The notes under the pieces are model-generated. The model made no database searches and was not told where the DNA came from. It saw nothing but the letters and a program-made list of their open reading frames with translations. Position numbers and translations under genes: made by a program. Positions 21,831-32,630 of a stretch of DNA of 64,000 nucleotides are shown here, piece after piece. Source of the DNA: Gautieria morchelliformis (lineage: Eukaryota; Basidiomycota; Agaricomycetes; Gomphales; Gomphaceae); the NCBI GenBank assembly GCA_015179125.1, contig WHVA01000038.1:310001-374000 (forward strand). The letters are read 5' to 3'. Every line of letters begins with the position of its first letter. Within the stretch, counting starts at the first letter, position 1.

Positions 21831-22927
21831 CTATCCCTGTGGCTTGGAAGATGGTCTGTCCACGGCATTGATCGTCCGTGGTGCAATTTCTTTGAAGGTG
21901 GTGAAGCGGTGTCGACTTGGCGACATGTGGCCCGATGCACCCGAGTCATAGATGTCGGTTTCCCGACCTGTCTGTGCACTCGCTCCCAGCGCAAGCTCAG
22001 CCCCAACAAACGTAGTCGTGAAGGCAAAGTCTTCGCCCTCTGTTGCTGCATTTGCTGACATGCTTCCCTTCTTATCATCTTCCTTCTTGTCTTTCTTTTT
22101 CGCTTTAGAACGACAATCAGCCTTGATATGACCCTTCTTTTCACATTTCCAACACTCCACGTCTGTCCCCGTGGTGCTGGAAGTGCCACTGCATGCCTGG
22201 GACTTCCCCCGGCCTTTCACTACAGCAAGGGCATTCTCGCTCGCCTTGAGGTGTCGCTCCTCAATAGCCAGGCGCTCAAACTCGTCTATCAGGGTCTCCA
22301 TGACCTGATCTAGCTCCAGTTTCACCTTGGCATGCGATGTGGACATGGTGATCGCATTAATGAGCGGTTGATAGGATTTAGGGAGTGATCCAAGGATGAT
22401 TGTGACCAAGTCTTCATCAGTGAGTGCAGCATTCATACCTGCGAGCTGCTCATGCATATTCATGAGAGTTTCCAGGTGCGTACGGGCATTTGCATCGTCC
22501 TCGCACTTCAGCTCATACATCCGACGCTGCATGTCGACTCTAACAGTGAGTGCCTTCGCTTCATGCTTCACACAAACAGCCTGCCATACTGATTTCACAG
22601 TATCCAGGTTCCATATCTCGATCAGTACCCTGTCTGGCACTGTGGTAAAAATCTGTGTTTTAATGGTCGCCTCACACTGATGATAATCATCCCATCGCTT
22701 CTCCAGCTCCTCCAAGTCCTCCTCCTCCTTATCCGTGTGGGGTATGTAGGGATCGGAGGGGGGACTCGAGCGGTCCCATCCAAGTGCCGTTGGGCACCAC
22801 AAGTGGACGCCAGCGTGGCCAACGTCTGGCTCTTCCACGTGACCCAATTGGTACCATCGCACGCTAATTTAGGTACTGCGAATGTCTTGGAGTTCGCGTT
22901 CTGCATATTGGGCTCTGCGGGGCCCAT
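21831..22927 (-). pseudogene. Copia-A gag and protease
   Basis: The ATG at 22927 opens MGPAEPNMQNANSKTF, with W.TWKS typical of copia gag, and is frameshifted near 22740 into the main frame. That continues with CEATIKTQIF..., VWQAVCVKHE, LPKSYQPLINAI, the zinc knuckle CWKCEKKGHIKADC and the protease IYDSGASGHMSPSRHRF (DSGA catalytic motif). The frame ends soon after the protease active site. Confidence 0.85.
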
Positions 22928-22931
22928 AACC
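22919..22931 (-). promoter_or_regulatory. Copia-A primer-binding site
   Basis: Minus reads GGTTATGGGCCCC immediately after the LTR end. This is the copia-type site that pairs with an internal fragment of initiator tRNA-Met. Confidence 0.75.
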
Positions 22932-23254
22932 TATTAGGGTTATGCGCAGTAGACTAAATAGACAGCGACTCAGTGCACGGGTCATTCACTGAGTATATAT
23001 TACTACTGTACCAAAATAGACAACGACTGAAATGCAATGAGTAATCTTGCACGCAGGCGAACAAGAGGGTACGCACCTCAGTGAACAGGTCGTTCACTGA
23101 GGGGCTAGTAACTATGTGTACAGTATATATAAGGTCTTGGTCATTGATGACCGAGACCGGTCATCAAATGTCAATGTCTCTCCGATGTCTCTTACCATCC
23201 CGATCCGACCCTGCATTCACAGCTTACACCCCTATCTCCATGCTTACATCAACA
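22932..23254 (-). repeat. Copia-A 5' LTR, 323 bp
   Basis: Same ends as the 3' LTR but 113 bp longer. The extra part lies between two copies of the CAGTGAAC/GTTCACTG palindrome and carries CAAAATAGACAACGACTG. The shorter LTR can be explained by a deletion between the two palindrome copies. Confidence 0.88.
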
Positions 23255-23259
23255 ACATG

Positions 23260-23290
23260 CACGGCGCGCCGCATTCCAGACCGACGAGTA
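23260..23290 (-). pseudogene. 5' part of the host exon cut by Copia-A
   Basis: Minus reads YSSVWNAARRAC right after a TAG that can serve as an intron acceptor, up to the CATGT target duplication. See the matching 3' part at 10135-10374. Confidence 0.4.
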
Positions 23291-24645
23291 CTACACGAGT
23301 GCGCGGGGATGGGGTGCTATGGCGGTGAGTCGTGCGTGCTGTGCGTGCGCCTCGTCGTCGTGCACCCCCTTGGCGCCCGCGCACAGACCGTTCCCTAAGC
23401 GCCGTACCCCATGTCGCCCCACAGCCCCACGACGCTCTCCCCACATACCGCACTGCGCATAGTCCCGGATACGGCGCCCATGCCGACATACAAAATTGCT
23501 CGACGACGGCGGGAGGGGGATGCATTTGACCAAGGTGCGTTGGCGTTGACGAGGTGCCGTGCACGAGCTTCCTAATGCGGTTCCTTCAGCTTCTGCATGC
23601 TTCTGGCACGCTTCTACCGAACTTCTTTCGCCGCTTCACGCTTCTTTCTGCTCGACACTCCAACATTCTGCGCGATTTCGTGAACCACTACGGCTCCTGC
23701 TCCTCTGCTCACGCGCACACGCACGCCATCGCGACGTCGCGAGCTCCCGACCCTGCCAACCCCGCCCCGCCCCGAGGTCGCGGGATGGCGCACCGTGCGG
23801 AGCTCGTGGTCCGGTTGGTGGAGCATTTGCGGAGCCTTGCCGGGGGTGGCGCTGGAGGGGGGCCGGTTTAAAAATGTTTCCTGGCAATGCCTCTATTGGC
23901 GCTGTTGAGGACAGCTTCGATGAAGGCTTGTAAGTCTCACGTACCTGTTGTATTCCGACGTACATATTTCAAAATGTTTCTCAGTTATGCTGGTCAGCTG
24001 TTCAGGGTGTCATCGCCAGTGCGTTCGGCAGTCAGACCTGCACAAGCATGAGTGCAAATGTGCTGACGTGCGTGCCTCCCAACACTACCAGACCAGATAT
24101 AGGCCTTACCAGCACGGCGAGTAACTCCATAAATTGTAGTCCTGGCACGATGATGTAGATGTTGCCTTGGCTGGACTTGGCACCGACAGTACTACATCTG
24201 GATGTTGATGAAATGCATCGTGAGCCCAAAGCGGAATAGAATACAAACTGACCTCCAACCTCAAGTCCAGACTTCGCTCTACTACATCCACCAGGGAGAC
24301 CAACATCATCCCGATCGACGACGACTCCCGATCGGAGAACTACCCGTGTGACGTGGGCCCGTGATCTGTAGTATTCAATACCAGGACTGGGATGGATAGC
24401 AGGAAAAGCCACAGAGTATAAAACGATTAAGGTGCGGCTTAGATGGATCGAATCTACAAAGTTATGGAAGTGCAGACCGCAGCCGTTATTTTACCTTCTG
24501 AGCTCGGCACCTGCCGTCCGACTTGACTCAAGTAGCTGGAGCTCCGCTGCAATTGGGCTGGCTACAGCATCGCACCTCATTCTCCATCACCCAACCGAGT
24601 GCTATACTCTCCCCTGAGTCTCACTTTATCGCTTTCTGACTGAGT
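23291..24645. other. Possible upstream exons of the split host gene; unresolved
   Basis: GC-rich minus-strand frames around 23300-23560 and 23614-23965 could hold 5' exons of the gene cut by Copia-A, but no exon chain is convincing. A minus frame at 24032-24412 contains a hydrophobic stretch (MELLAVLVRPISGLVVLGGTHVSTFAL) that looks membrane-like. No family was recognised. Confidence 0.3.
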
Positions 24646-25215
24646 TTGTGGCTCACGTCTCTGCTCAGCGTGGAACACAGCACTCATCTTCACGCACAGT
24701 CTGATCGCTCCGAGGCGGGATTGGAGGTCCAAGGCCTCCTCTCCGGTTCTCATGTGTATCGTCGTGGAAAGAAGTCGGTCGCACACGAACAGCAAGAGAC
24801 AGTGAGTGGAAAATGTCTCGATTACTTCGATCTCATCGGTGGAACAGGCTCTCGTGGCATCCCTGCCTTATTCCTGACTCGCCTCCGCACAACGGTAGAC
24901 AATGGCATCAGTGCGTATCAGCAGGTATGCCACAGTGATTTCCAACACCTAAGGTTGTCACCTCGGTCACTCGCCAGGGTGCGACGCCATGAGAAAAGTG
25001 GGAGAATCATAATTGCGCTATTATGGGGGGCGCTTTTGGAAAGAACACTCCGTGTCGGACTCTTATGTTACATTGCTGTGGTAGCCTGCACGAGTGCAAA
25101 CCCCAGTGCCCTACTTCACACCTTCTATTCTAAACCTGGCGCTCTAGGGCTTCCACGGAACGACGCTAACAGGGTTGGCTTTTTTTTGCGATCAAGGTAC
25201 TCAGGCGTTCAATAA
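24646..25215 (+). pseudogene. Patatin-like phospholipase relic
   Basis: The block CLDYFDLIGGTGSRGIPALFLTRLRTTVDNGISAYQQ at about 24810-24924 resembles the patatin nucleophile region of fungal proteins (usually DYFDLI.GTSTGGLIA...GRL...VD). The serine position in G-T-S-x-G is Gly here, so the lipase centre is lost. The N-terminal DGGGxRG motif is not found upstream. A GTATGC donor follows QQ. The rest of the open frame has no resemblance. It is probably a decayed fragment. Confidence 0.5.
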
Positions 25216-26400
25216 CTTGAAGTTGGCGCAATTCCCAGTAAGGTGATCCGGAAGGCTACTATGAGCGGAAACTTTGAGGTCTAGCGAGGGACATTTCATT
25301 GACATGAATTTCGGAACGTCACGCGGTCTTCGAACATCACCAAGCGGGTAAACTCAGCTCCTTGATGGCTATATATTCAGCGATTGTTCACGCAACTGTC
25401 TCCGCAACAGGTTGTAAATAAGTAGTGCAAACTACTCCAAACCAAGGTTGACCCTACAACTTTCAATTTCATTGAACCGGTCGCCGACCAATCTCACCCT
25501 GCGAATCATATCATGAAAGCACGTTCTGAGAGCTAGTGTCCCTTTCGAATATAATGAGGTGTATATAACTTGTACAACGACACGGATGTTGATAATGATA
25601 TACAGAGCCTGGTGGGATTGTCCCATTTGTGAGTGCATACTCTGCCGAAGACTAATTTGCCATGTCGCGTCGGACCCCGCATTCTTAGTCACCTAATTGG
25701 GTCCGGTACATCATGTTATAAATGGCGATTTAACGATCGGCATGATCGACGTGGTCGATCACACCCCGGCAGAAGCTGTCGTGCCGACAAAGCGACTTTT
25801 TTCTCTAAATTTGTCCTGTGTTTTATATAGTAGCGAAGAAGCGTCCGCGGGCGCTAAGTATCTCCGCCGTTAACTCCGACTGTGATCGACGCAGATTCCA
25901 TTGTCGTCCCCCACGTAAGGTCTGCCTCCAAAAGACCAGCCATCATTACCCCATACCGTCAACCTGGGGCTGACAAGGCTGGTGGCGGGCCCCCGGGGAG
26001 TCATATATCCCCACCCCTGTGGAACGAAGGAGATATAATAGTCTGTTATTCTACGATCTGTACAAGATCATCTGTCCTTATATACTAATTATGATGTTCC
26101 TATATTACCAATCTCTTCGAGCTGCTGTGCCGATGCGATGCCGGTGCACCAGCAACCCGGGGTCGAGAGCGATCTCGAACCTCCGGCTAAATGCGTGCCG
26201 GCTCTGCCTCGGCGGTGTCATCGTCCCGATTACTAACAACCCCGACGTTTCAGACTCCGATGGACCCCTCACCGCCCACAGGCCTTCGCTGCTCCTGAAA
26301 CCCTCGAACGTTTAGTTATAGACTTTACTGGCTCGGGAATGAAGTATATTCATTTTATCAGTTTATCATTTCAAGCTATACATGCAAAGTATCCCTTTCA
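25216..26400. other. No gene recognised
   Basis: Short frames on both strands without family features. There is no clear LTR end apart from the Copia-B start at 26401. Confidence 0.5.
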
Positions 26401-26574
26401 TGTTGCTGCAGCAATGACGCAGTACATCACGTGATCATCACTGATATGGTATCTGAGTTCGAAGTAGGAACTATACATTTCCTCCTTCGAACTCAGGTGA
26501 GACTCTCATAGATCGGCTTGTATTCAGAACTAATATATACATTTCCTCCTTCGAACTCAGTACTGCGATTAACA
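26401..26574 (+). repeat. Copia-B 5' LTR, 174 bp
   Basis: It starts TGTTGCTGCAGCAATGACGC and ends GCGATTAACA. It contains the inverted repeat CTGAGTTCGAAG.../...CTTCGAACTCAG and a second copy of the right arm (CCTCCTTCGAACTCAG), a partial duplication that explains why it is longer than the 114-bp LTR of Copia-C. Confidence 0.85.
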
Positions 26575-26587
26575 GGTTATGGGCCCC
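26575..26587 (+). promoter_or_regulatory. Copia-B primer-binding site
   Basis: GGTTATGGGCCCC directly follows the LTR end, identical to the site in Copia-A, and fits the internal initiator tRNA-Met primer of copia elements. Confidence 0.8.
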
Positions 26588-26618
26588 ACGCTCTGAATGA
26601 AGGAGAAGTATTCACATC

Positions 26619-28551
26619 ATGTCAGACTCAGAATCCGAAAATCACGCGAAAAGCATAAAGCTCACTAGCTCGAACTACAATATTTGGGCAGTAGCGCTCC
26701 AGGGCAAGCTCATGATGGTAAACGCATGGCGTATAGTCACCGAGGACCTCAAAAAGCCAACAGATGCTGGTGAAGAGGCAAAATGGTTACTAAAGCGTGA
26801 GGAAGCCACGGGCATCATATTAAAATCTCTAGCTCCCACGCAGTATGTCCATATCAAAGGAGTCATGGATGACCCGGTTGAGATGTGGAAGAGGTCGAGA
26901 GCTACGCACCGGTCTCAGATCACGAACAGCCATTTCCACGCCATGCAGAAACTGCTGAGCGTATGCAAGGAAGAGGAGGAATCTCTTACGGATTACATTA
27001 CTCGCATAAACACAGCAACCAATGATCTCATCGCGCTCGCACTGAGTATGCTCACCATCCAAAACATCATCGATGAAATTGGGATACACGCAGCAATCAG
27101 CGGGCTTGATCACGTTGAATACGGCACTTTCACTTCATCCATACTCCTGCTCGGCACGCTTGACCATGCAGCCATGGCCACGGCCTTCCGAAATGAGGAC
27201 CTAAAACGCCAAGCCTCCTCGGCCTCATCAGTGGCAGCACTATCAGCAATCTCAAAAAGAAGAGCAGCACTATGGCTTGTGCTGTTTTCAAGAGGAAGGG
27301 CCATACAGCAGACAGGTGCTGGGTCGCACACCCGGAACTCCAGCCAGCACGCAGGGGTGATGAGAACAGGAGAGGGAACAGTGCGAACCAAGCAAAGGAG
27401 CATGTCCAAAATGAGATTACACAGGAATTCACAGGCAATGCAAGTCTACGGCCATCATACCCTTCCTCCACCAGCGGTGAAGCTGATCTATGCTGGAATA
27501 CAGATACGGGCGCCACCAGCCACATGACCCCTCACCTTCACTGGCTTCGAGATTACAAAACTTACCGCGTACCCATCTGATTAGCCACGAATGAGGTCAT
27601 ATATTCAGCGGGAAGAGGGAAGGTCTTGTTTGTCCCCAAAATAAACGGGAAATTAGCACAGAGCGTTGTTTTCTCCCAAGTCTTACATGTACCAGCGCTC
27701 CAGAACAATCTACTTGCAGTTCTCCATTTAACTACCCACCATGGATTCTCAGTCAACATTGTGAGGGATCACATTCCATTTGCTCAAGACAGAAAACTGT
27801 GATTCTGCGCTACCGTGCAAAACAGAATAGGATTCTTAACTGGGGACACGGTACCAAATCCAGCCTGTGCTCCCACCGTTTCATCACCTGTTGTAGATCA
27901 CTCATTGCTGCACAAGCGACTCGCACACATTGGTCGGGCATGCCTGGAGAGACTTTTAACAGATGAAATGGTAAGCAGATATGCGTGAGCCAAGGGGCTG
28001 AGATTCCTCAAATCTGCGAACCCTGCATTGCTGCAAAACAACACTGTCTCCCTTTTCCAAAAAGGAGTGAGAACCGTACCTCTAAACCACTTGATCTAGT
28101 TGTCTCTGATGTGCATGGTCCCCTTCCAGTTCGCACGCCATCCGGACACCGATACTGGATTACCTTCACAGATGATTGCATGAGGTATAGACATGTTTAC
28201 CTCCTCAAAACAAAGGACAAGGCATTCGACACCTATCGGTCCTATGAGGCACTAGCAGAAAGTCAAACGAATTCATGAGTGCGAAGATTTAGGGATGACA
28301 AAGGAGGGGAATACATCGGCCAAAAATGGGCAGAACACTTCCAACACCGAGGCATAATACATGAGCACACAATAAAGGGAATGCCACAACAGAATGGGAT
28401 TTCAGAACGGACTAACCGAACACTCACTGAAGGAATAGTTGCATTACTACAGCAAGCCCACTTACCAGCATCTATGTGGGGTGATGCCCTAAAACTACTG
28501 GTTAGGATCGTCAATGCGACTCCAACCTCCGCTCTCCCAGATAAGACACCA
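26619..28551 (+). pseudogene. Copia-B gag-protease-integrase
   Basis: The ATG at 26619 starts MSDSESENHAKSIKLTSSNYNIWAVAL..., a copia gag. A frameshift near 27265 leads to CAVFKRKGHTADRCW (knuckle with its first Cys pair altered) and the protease WNTDTGATSHMTPH. The pre-integrase finger (LLHKRLAHIGRAC...CEPCIAAK) and integrase follow, with SDVHGPLPVRTPSGHRYWITFTDD, RDDKGGEYIGQKW and NGISERTNRTL. TGA stops at 27578-27580, 27986-27988 and 28276-28278 break it. At 27578 and 28276 Copia-C has CGA. Confidence 0.85.
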
Positions 28552-29267
28552 TGAACCTGAACCCGCTGCAGCAGACCTGGCAAGGTCGTCACTCCCACTC
28601 TCTGAAAGTACTCGTCTCTCGAAGTGAATACGCATATGACAAGCGTAAGGTTTGATATCTTGCATGATTGCTGCACAGTTAGTGGCAAGGAGTTGCAGCC
28701 CAGAGGAAGTCTAGAGTCTACAGTGCGTAAAATAAGAGCGTCAAGGGCCGTTTTCTGACAAAGAGAGGGCCGGACGGCAATGAGGCCAGGCATACGGCAT
28801 TTTGTGAAATGCATTGAAAGGAGATTCAGTAGGGCTGAGAAAACTGCAGGATGGGTAGGAAACTTGAGGGCTCAGCTATTTACTGAAATAAATGATTAAG
28901 GGATGTGACAGAACGATACAGACGTCAGGGGCCACTTACTTTCGGCACGCTTCATATGATGGAAAGCTAGGGTAAATCGTACGTGCAGGGAATATATCGA
29001 AAGAAAGTCCAGTGTGGTGGAAAACGAGATCGCGCCTGCAATTGAGAGAGCATGAAAGAAAGTCTGGGATCCATTCCGACAACGAAGAGGCAATAGTGAG
29101 TGGATACATCAGGTTCATGCATGCAGAGACTGAGAGGGAATCATGGCGGAAAGCATAAGTAAGAGCTTGGATGTGCAAAAGAGGCATAGGAATACAATGA
29201 GATGATTGACTTAGTCATGGTATTGGGCTGTGTAGAAGAGAAAGAGGGTGAGTAATGATGCAAGAGA
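28552..29267. other. Unassigned; possible minus-strand exon
   Basis: On minus, 28950-29187 is open (ending ...SFPSYEACRK) before a GTAAGT-like donor, which could be an exon. I cannot link it to other exons or a family. The rest shows nothing. Confidence 0.25.
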
Positions 29268-29627
29268 ATGTGGCACATGGATAACCTGGGGTGGTATGTC
29301 CTGCTGCTTGGACTTCCTTACAGTGGGGGCAGAGACAGCAGTCGAAGACGAGGCCTGAATAGCATAAAGAATGTTAATAAGGAGATCTCATTAAGGTGGA
29401 AAGATTACCTTCAGCACCTTCTGTCTAATTGCCACCTGAGGAGAAACAACGCTGAGCTAGAGAAGCAATATGAACACGAGATTGGCGAGAAGCTACAAGT
29501 ATGCACCCTCGACCTGTTCCGAGGAATACAAGCTCGAGCTGGACGACATCCATTTTGGAAGGTGAGAGTGTGGAGGCTGGTTTGGATGATGAATATGAGA
29601 GTGCGGGGAAAGAACGAGCTTATATAA
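29268..29627 (+). CDS. Hypothetical ORF, 119 residues, doubtful
   Basis: Charged, helical composition (RWKDYLQHLLSNCHLRRNNAELEKQYEHEIGEKL) looks more coding than its surroundings. The likely coding part starts near 29370 and ends either at a donor-like GTGAGAG after HPFWK or at the TAA. No family was recognised, and it may be one exon of a decayed gene. Confidence 0.25.
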   Translation: MWHMDNLGWYVLLLGLPYSGGRDSSRRRGLNSIKNVNKEISLRWKDYLQHLLSNCHLRRNNAELEKQYEHEIGEKLQVCTLDLFRGIQARAGRHPFWKVRVWRLVWMMNMRVRGKNELI

Positions 29628-30114
29628 CTCTGCGGAAGTTGAAATGACATAAGCTTTTTTTTTCTAGTCCCGCACAGGACAACAGGTTGGGGGTTGGGGT
29701 TACTCCGGAGCTCGAAATAAAATTTGTAAGAGATGAGTGTGTTCTAGTCCTAGTCCCACACCAGGACCATTACCCATGGCAGACAAGAAAGAATACCTCT
29801 GCGTACCTTCTTGTACCATGGAACTCAGACGAGTTCAATGTCAATGTCACCGGAAGTGGGTGCAAGCTGCACTAAGCCGTGCAAGCGACTCGCCAGATGC
29901 TGGAAGCCCTAGTGGCGCCAATAGAGACCTGGATGCTGAGAGGCACTTCAACTCAGTTCCTGGGAAATTCTATCAAGGTGATGGTTCCCCGGTTCAAGGT
30001 CTAGCTCTCATATGATGTTCAATTGCTTACTCCAGTTGGTTGGATTCAGATTCCTCATAACTCATAACGCACGTCCAACTCACAGTTGCACGATCAGATT
30101 GACTCGGATCACTG

Positions 30115-30543
30115 ACCTACCTCAATACTACAATTACGAAGGGTTCCGGCGCGGTCGTCGATGGCGCAAAACGTGACAGACTTGTCTGGCCTGGTGACTA
30201 TGCAAGTCTTCTCGCAATCCCCCTTTTGCTAGAGGCTCATGCTATTTTAAATCAGGCGGTTGCGTTCCCTGCTATCGCAGTTTCAACATACGATTTGATT
30301 TCGGTTTCCAATGGCCTCGACTCGCTGTTTGCTGAGCAGACCATCTCAGGACAGTTGCCGTATGCAGGCTTCCCATTCCCAACCCTACCAGCTATGTTCT
30401 CCTTCACATACCACATGTACAGCCTCATTGCTGTGTCAAATCATTTCCTGTGGTCGGGGGATGTCACATATCTCCAAGGTAAATGGGAAGGGTGGAAGAG
30501 AGCCATGACTTGGAGTCTTGGGACAATCGACTTGCTTGGATGA
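30115..30543 (+). pseudogene. GH78 alpha-L-rhamnosidase fragment with a GC-AG intron
   Basis: The frame reads GSGAVVDGAKRDRLVWPGDY, the conserved acid-containing block of fungal GH78 enzymes. After a 54-nt GC-AG intron (30202-30255) it continues AVAFPAIAVSTYDLISVSN..., then TYHMYSLIAVSNHFLWSGDVTYLQGKWEGWKRAMTW. Those enzymes remove terminal rhamnose from plant polysaccharides or glycosides and are usually secreted. Only about 120 residues of a protein normally over 600 long are present. The frame stops at 30541-30543 where a TGLxNVTG-like motif would be expected. Upstream exon-like sequence at 29770-30020 could be more N-terminal coding but is not recognisable. Confidence 0.7.
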
Positions 30544-30957
30544 CCTTGGACGATCAAATTCATCCGACCCAATGGACGAACACACTATCTAATTCCTCAT
30601 CAGCAATTTTTAATAATTCATCCTCACTGTCTGGACTCGTCGACGTGAGTGCTGAATTACAGTAATGTCGCCTTTATTAATTGCACTTGAATACATTTTC
30701 TCACACAACTGTATTACAATATCAGTTCTCAGTAACCCAAACCCTTACCAAGTCATCGAGACTTTTGTCGAGACTGATTCATCTGCCAAGGATCTCAGTA
30801 GACTGCGTAAATTCTAGCTCTTGCGCCCGGGGCTCACTTGCTTCGATATCCTCTGGAACTTGTGCTTTCGGCGCACCCGATACAATGAATCGGTCAATGA
30901 TGAGTACATTGCCGGAACTAACAATTCAGACATGCATCCCCGCGCTCGCATTCTTGC

Positions 30958-31150
30958 ATTGGCACTCCCACTCCCACTCCCAGGACCCCTGGACTCACAG
31001 TGCCGCACTCACCCTCACACTCCCGCACTCGAATTCTCCCATTCCCGTGCTCGCTCTCCGGACTCGGACTTGGACTCCCACACTCGTATTCCCACACTCA
31101 TATTCCCGAGCTCCCTTCAGACCCACACTCGCACTCGAACTTGGTTGCAT
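30958..31150. repeat. Low-complexity CACTC-rich tract
   Basis: About 190 bases are made of short variants of CACTCCCA, ACTCGNATTCCC and GACTCGGACTTG. Open frames here (Pro/His/Ser-rich) are by-products of the repeat. Confidence 0.8.
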
Positions 31151-31259
31151 TGGTAGGGGATGCATTGTGGGTCGAGTTCGACGTGGGAGCAAGTGGGGGA
31201 TCATCGACCGAAGTGGCAGTTTTTCTTGTACAGTTGATGCGGTAGACAATCAGGAATAG

Positions 31260-32476
31260 GTAAACGGCAATTTACCTTCACTTCTTGTGTATACAAATAA
31301 AATGTATTTCACTTTGTGTACATTGAAATTTTTGTACCTTGATACAAGTCCTAATCCAAGCCTAGGATCAGTACCTCAGCTTTTGATTATGTTGAAAATT
31401 TAAGGGGCGTCTGGCAAGTGCAAAAAGGAGTGTCTCAGCGGCGTTGGCTTGAAAAGCGCTGGTATACAGCGCCTATTGTTTCTACCGTGCATGTCGCCCT
31501 TGCATTTGCTTCTTTTTCTTTGTCTTTCCTTCCCAAGGTGCGCTTATGCCCCGCCACTGCTGATTTTCATTCCGTTGGACGTGTCTTCATGAAGGCCTGA
31601 GTCTCACTTCGACGCGTCAGGATCTGCGTACAGATTGTCATCGTGTCTCAATGAGAGGCTCACTCCGGCCTTATTTATTTGTCTTCTGTTCGCTCGCTCG
31701 CTTGTGTCGCACTCCCACATTTGCACAAGTGATGGAGTAGTAGTCTAACTCACTATCCCTGCCCGTGCTGACTTCACGTAGCCTAGATTTTAGCTCTTTT
31801 GCTTCCTTTATCACTTCGTGTGTCATCATATCAATCTATGGCCGACAATGGGTAGTCAACCAGCACCACTCTATCTCACGGAGATACCTCTGAAATTGCT
31901 GGACCTTCCGAGGCCGAAATCTCAGAGCACTGCCTCTCGCAGCAGCGGAGTGGAAAGACTTCCACCGCTACTGTTATCCTCTTGTACGAAACCTTGCCCG
32001 ATAACAATAGAAGCGCACCGGCCTCAGAGGGTACATTGAAATGTGCATTAAAGTTGCCTTCGAGCATGTAACCGCCGCAGCACACGATGGGGAGTACGAG
32101 CTAACTCTCAGCTCTGCGCTGTGCGCCGTCCCAACCTGGACTGAGCCAAATATTATGCAGGGTGTTGCGCAGGTACATCCTAGGGGTTCGAAATGGGGAC
32201 AGAAACACTTAACGGTTCAGAATCGTTTATAGGATCTAAACGAAGACATCCGGGTTCTGAAGCTTCAGATACGACTTCGAGAAGGGCGAAACATCTCAAC
32301 CTAACCAAGTTCTCCTCGCGGCGACGTCAGTGAGCTCTTCCCTAAGCCAGCGCGTCGGCTACAAAGACACTCACGCTTAAAGCCAACCACTTGCTCGACC
32401 GACCGACTGACAAGATCTTCTGAATGCTCAATGCTCAGCACTCAGTACGAGTCCTTGTGCTGCAGTAGCCGATAAA
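31260..32476. other. No confident gene
   Basis: A coding-like minus of stops appears around 31846-32040 after an ATGGCCGACAATGGG, reading STSTTLSHGDTSEIAGPSEA, but a TAG interrupts after five codons and no family is recognised. The rest shows nothing. Confidence 0.4.
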
Positions 32477-32630
32477 TTCAAGCACGAAGCTTTTCTCACG
32501 CCTACCACCACATCCAAAATCCAAAAAACCCTCTTCCTAGCCACACAGCCACCCAACCACCTCCCAGCCTATCGCTGACCACAGTCGGCGATAGCATCCA
32601 GCTTCCTCGAAAGAAGAAGCGACCAAAACG

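Larger units (their letters stand above)
10375..23254 (-). mobile_element. Copia-A, Ty1/copia retrotransposon with nested insertions
   Basis: Both LTRs are present (10375-10584 and 22932-23254), flanked by the 5-bp repeat ACATG at 10370-10374 and 23255-23259. On the minus strand the order is LTR, primer site, gag with zinc knuckle, protease, integrase, reverse transcriptase, RNase H, polypurine tract, LTR. This order (integrase before RT) is the copia order. It is interrupted by a LINE (12501-19487) and two solo LTRs (11469-12021, 20294-20881). Without these it is about 4.8 kb, a normal copia size. Several frameshifts and stops make it inactive. Confidence 0.92.
26401..28551 (+). mobile_element. 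Copia-B, 3'-truncated Ty1/copia element
   Basis: It has a 5' LTR (26401-26574), primer site, gag, protease and integrase. It breaks off at about 28551 after SALPDKTP, where its relative Copia-C continues YQAWYGCKPDLG. RT, RNase H and the 3' LTR are missing. It belongs to the same family as Copia-C by protein and LTR sequence. Confidence 0.88.
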
